From the NCBI GenBank assembly GCA_022843925.1, contig JALHMS010000005.1:203733-267732 (forward strand): a stretch of 64,000 bases of DNA. The letters are read 5' to 3'. Under the pieces are notes generated by a model. It worked only from the letters and a program-made list of their open reading frames with translations, was not told the DNA's origin and did not search any database. The position numbers and the translations under genes are program-made. The stretch is from Burkholderiales bacterium (GTDB lineage Bacteria; Pseudomonadota; Gammaproteobacteria; Burkholderiales; Ga0077523). Position 1 is the stretch's first letter, and every line of letters begins with the position of its first letter. Positions 63,270-64,000 of this stretch are shown piece by piece.

Positions 63270-64000
63270 CAGAAAACCGTCCCTACCTCTTTGAGCCACT
63301 CAAGCCAATTGTTTGGAAGCTCTTTGGCCTTTTCGCGGTAGTAGTCTTTCGCATAAGGTTCGTCATCATCATCAATGCATTGTCCCCAAGGCAGCAGACC
63401 AGCAATGTTCTTCCACTTGGCGGCACTTCGTGGCTCCGAAAGACCTTCACCAATTTGCTGATCCCCCCGCTTCATACTTTGAACTCCTGAGGAAACTCGC
63501 CAGACGCCCACTGCGACGGCAACGGGATTGCGCGTCGTAGCGCCGAACACTAGTGCCCCCACGCCGGTTGCGAACGAATACGCGCCACGAGAGAAGTTAA
63601 CGACGCCCACGGCTGTTTTCGTAGGATTGACGAGACCAAGCGGATCCGTCGCATTCGTCGGACTCCCCCCCACATACCCATACAAATTCACCCCACCCGC
63701 CAACCCGATCGGATCTTCCGAGAGGAACCTCGCCGTCCTGGGGTTGTAGTACCGGGCGCGGTAGTACATCAGCCCGCCCACATCCACCTCGCGGCCCGTG
63801 TACTGAAACCCCGTGCTGTCCGTGCCGCTCGAGGTCACCGCCCCGTACGGCTCGTACGTGTAGGTCGCGGTCGTGGCGCCTGCCGCATTCACGATGTGCA
63901 GCAACGACCCCAGCGCATCGGTGAGCAGTGCGGTGTTGGCGCCGCCCACCGTACGGCCGTAGCGCTCGTCCAGCCCGCCGCCGTTCAGCAAGGTGCCGGT
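63269..64000 (-). CDS. Rhs family protein, C-terminal part with variable toxin tip (incomplete 5')
   Basis: The open frame continues beyond the window edge. Visible: YD/Rhs core (GSLLHIVNAAGATTATYTYE, GGLMYYRARYYNPRTARFLS, EDPIGLAGGVNLYGYVGGSP, TNATDPLGL). After the DPLGL boundary comes a 120-residue variable tip (63272-63631): NPTKTAVGVVNFSRGAYSFA, a hydrophobic TGVGALVFGATTRNPVAVAV region, then a charged end with CIDDDDEPYAKDYYREKAKE. No known nuclease motif is seen; the hydrophobic segment could indicate a membrane target. Delivered Rhs tips kill competitors; immunity is the coupled downstream gene. Confidence 0.88.
   Translation of the reverse strand, partial: TGTLLNGGGLDERYGRTVGGANTALLTDALGSLLHIVNAAGATTATYTYEPYGAVTSSGTDSTGFQYTGREVDVGGLMYYRARYYNPRTARFLSEDPIGLAGGVNLYGYVGGSPTNATDPLGLVNPTKTAVGVVNFSRGAYSFATGVGALVFGATTRNPVAVAVGVWRVSSGVQSMKRGDQQIGEGLSEPRSAAKWKNIAGLLPWGQCIDDDDEPYAKDYYREKAKELPNNWLEWLKEVGTVF

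Noticed and set aside
56072..64000. Search for a second copy of the tRNA 3' end (attR)
   Set aside because: No match to the CCCAGCGGGCCCACCA end was found in the window; the other boundary must lie outside.

Overview
The window looks like a chromosomal segment of a high-GC Betaproteobacterium. Support for this comes from the rpsU-yqeY-dnaG-rpoD macromolecular-synthesis operon, a grpE-dnaK-dnaJ cluster with sigma32-type promoters, an Entner-Doudoroff cluster (zwf-pgl-edd-eda) with class I fbp elsewhere, and a lysine/alanine-rich SWIB protein. The class is a fairly safe inference; order and genus are not. Most genes are tightly packed with 1-20 bp overlaps.

Layout. 1-4.6 kb: envelope and folding genes on the minus strand (FKBP fragment, lpxH, two cyclophilins, a lipoprotein L,D-transpeptidase and a TPR protein sharing its C-terminal domain). 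4.9-10.3 kb, plus strand: cysS, a PAS/LOV-like GGDEF-EAL protein and a membrane protein. 10.3-16.6 kb, minus: alkaline phosphatase and the Entner-Doudoroff genes. 16.7-27.0 kb, minus: a long amide or amide-like utilisation locus made of an AmiC-like sensor, an AmiR-like ANTAR antiterminator, a leader with mutually exclusive hairpins and terminator, a branched-chain-type ABC transporter with permease and ATPase fused, a DUF1028 protein, an amidase with a small AtzG/GatC-like partner, and a nitrilase-superfamily hydrolase. 27-33.7 kb: oxidoreductase, sugar kinase, ParA-like ATPase and the DnaK machine. 33.9-56 kb: a second diguanylate cyclase, CoA-ligase/thiolase-like/DUF35 genes, dtd, msrA, SWIB protein, fbp, several small or uncharacterised genes, plsY, tsaD and the rpsU-rpoD operon, closed by a CAT-anticodon tRNA, probably tRNA-Ile2.

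From the tRNA 3' end (56.07 kb) to the window edge the character changes to mobile-element debris: an IS5-type transposase tail, a broken tyrosine integrase, an AlpA regulator with a TOPRIM/DUF3987 primase, two further partial copies of that primase, toxin-antitoxin genes intact and broken, Rhs/YD fragments carrying two-hairpin repeats, and finally an Rhs C-terminus with a translationally coupled small membrane protein that looks like its immunity partner. This is most simply a genomic island inserted at the tRNA; its far end lies outside the window.

Most noteworthy signals: (i) the ANTAR-controlled amide locus with a readable antitermination leader, (ii) the Rhs toxin tip and candidate immunity gene of unknown type, (iii) a LOV-like domain whose photoactive cysteine position is proline, and (iv) structured repeats within the Rhs debris. 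All assignments come from reading the sequence; no database search was possible.
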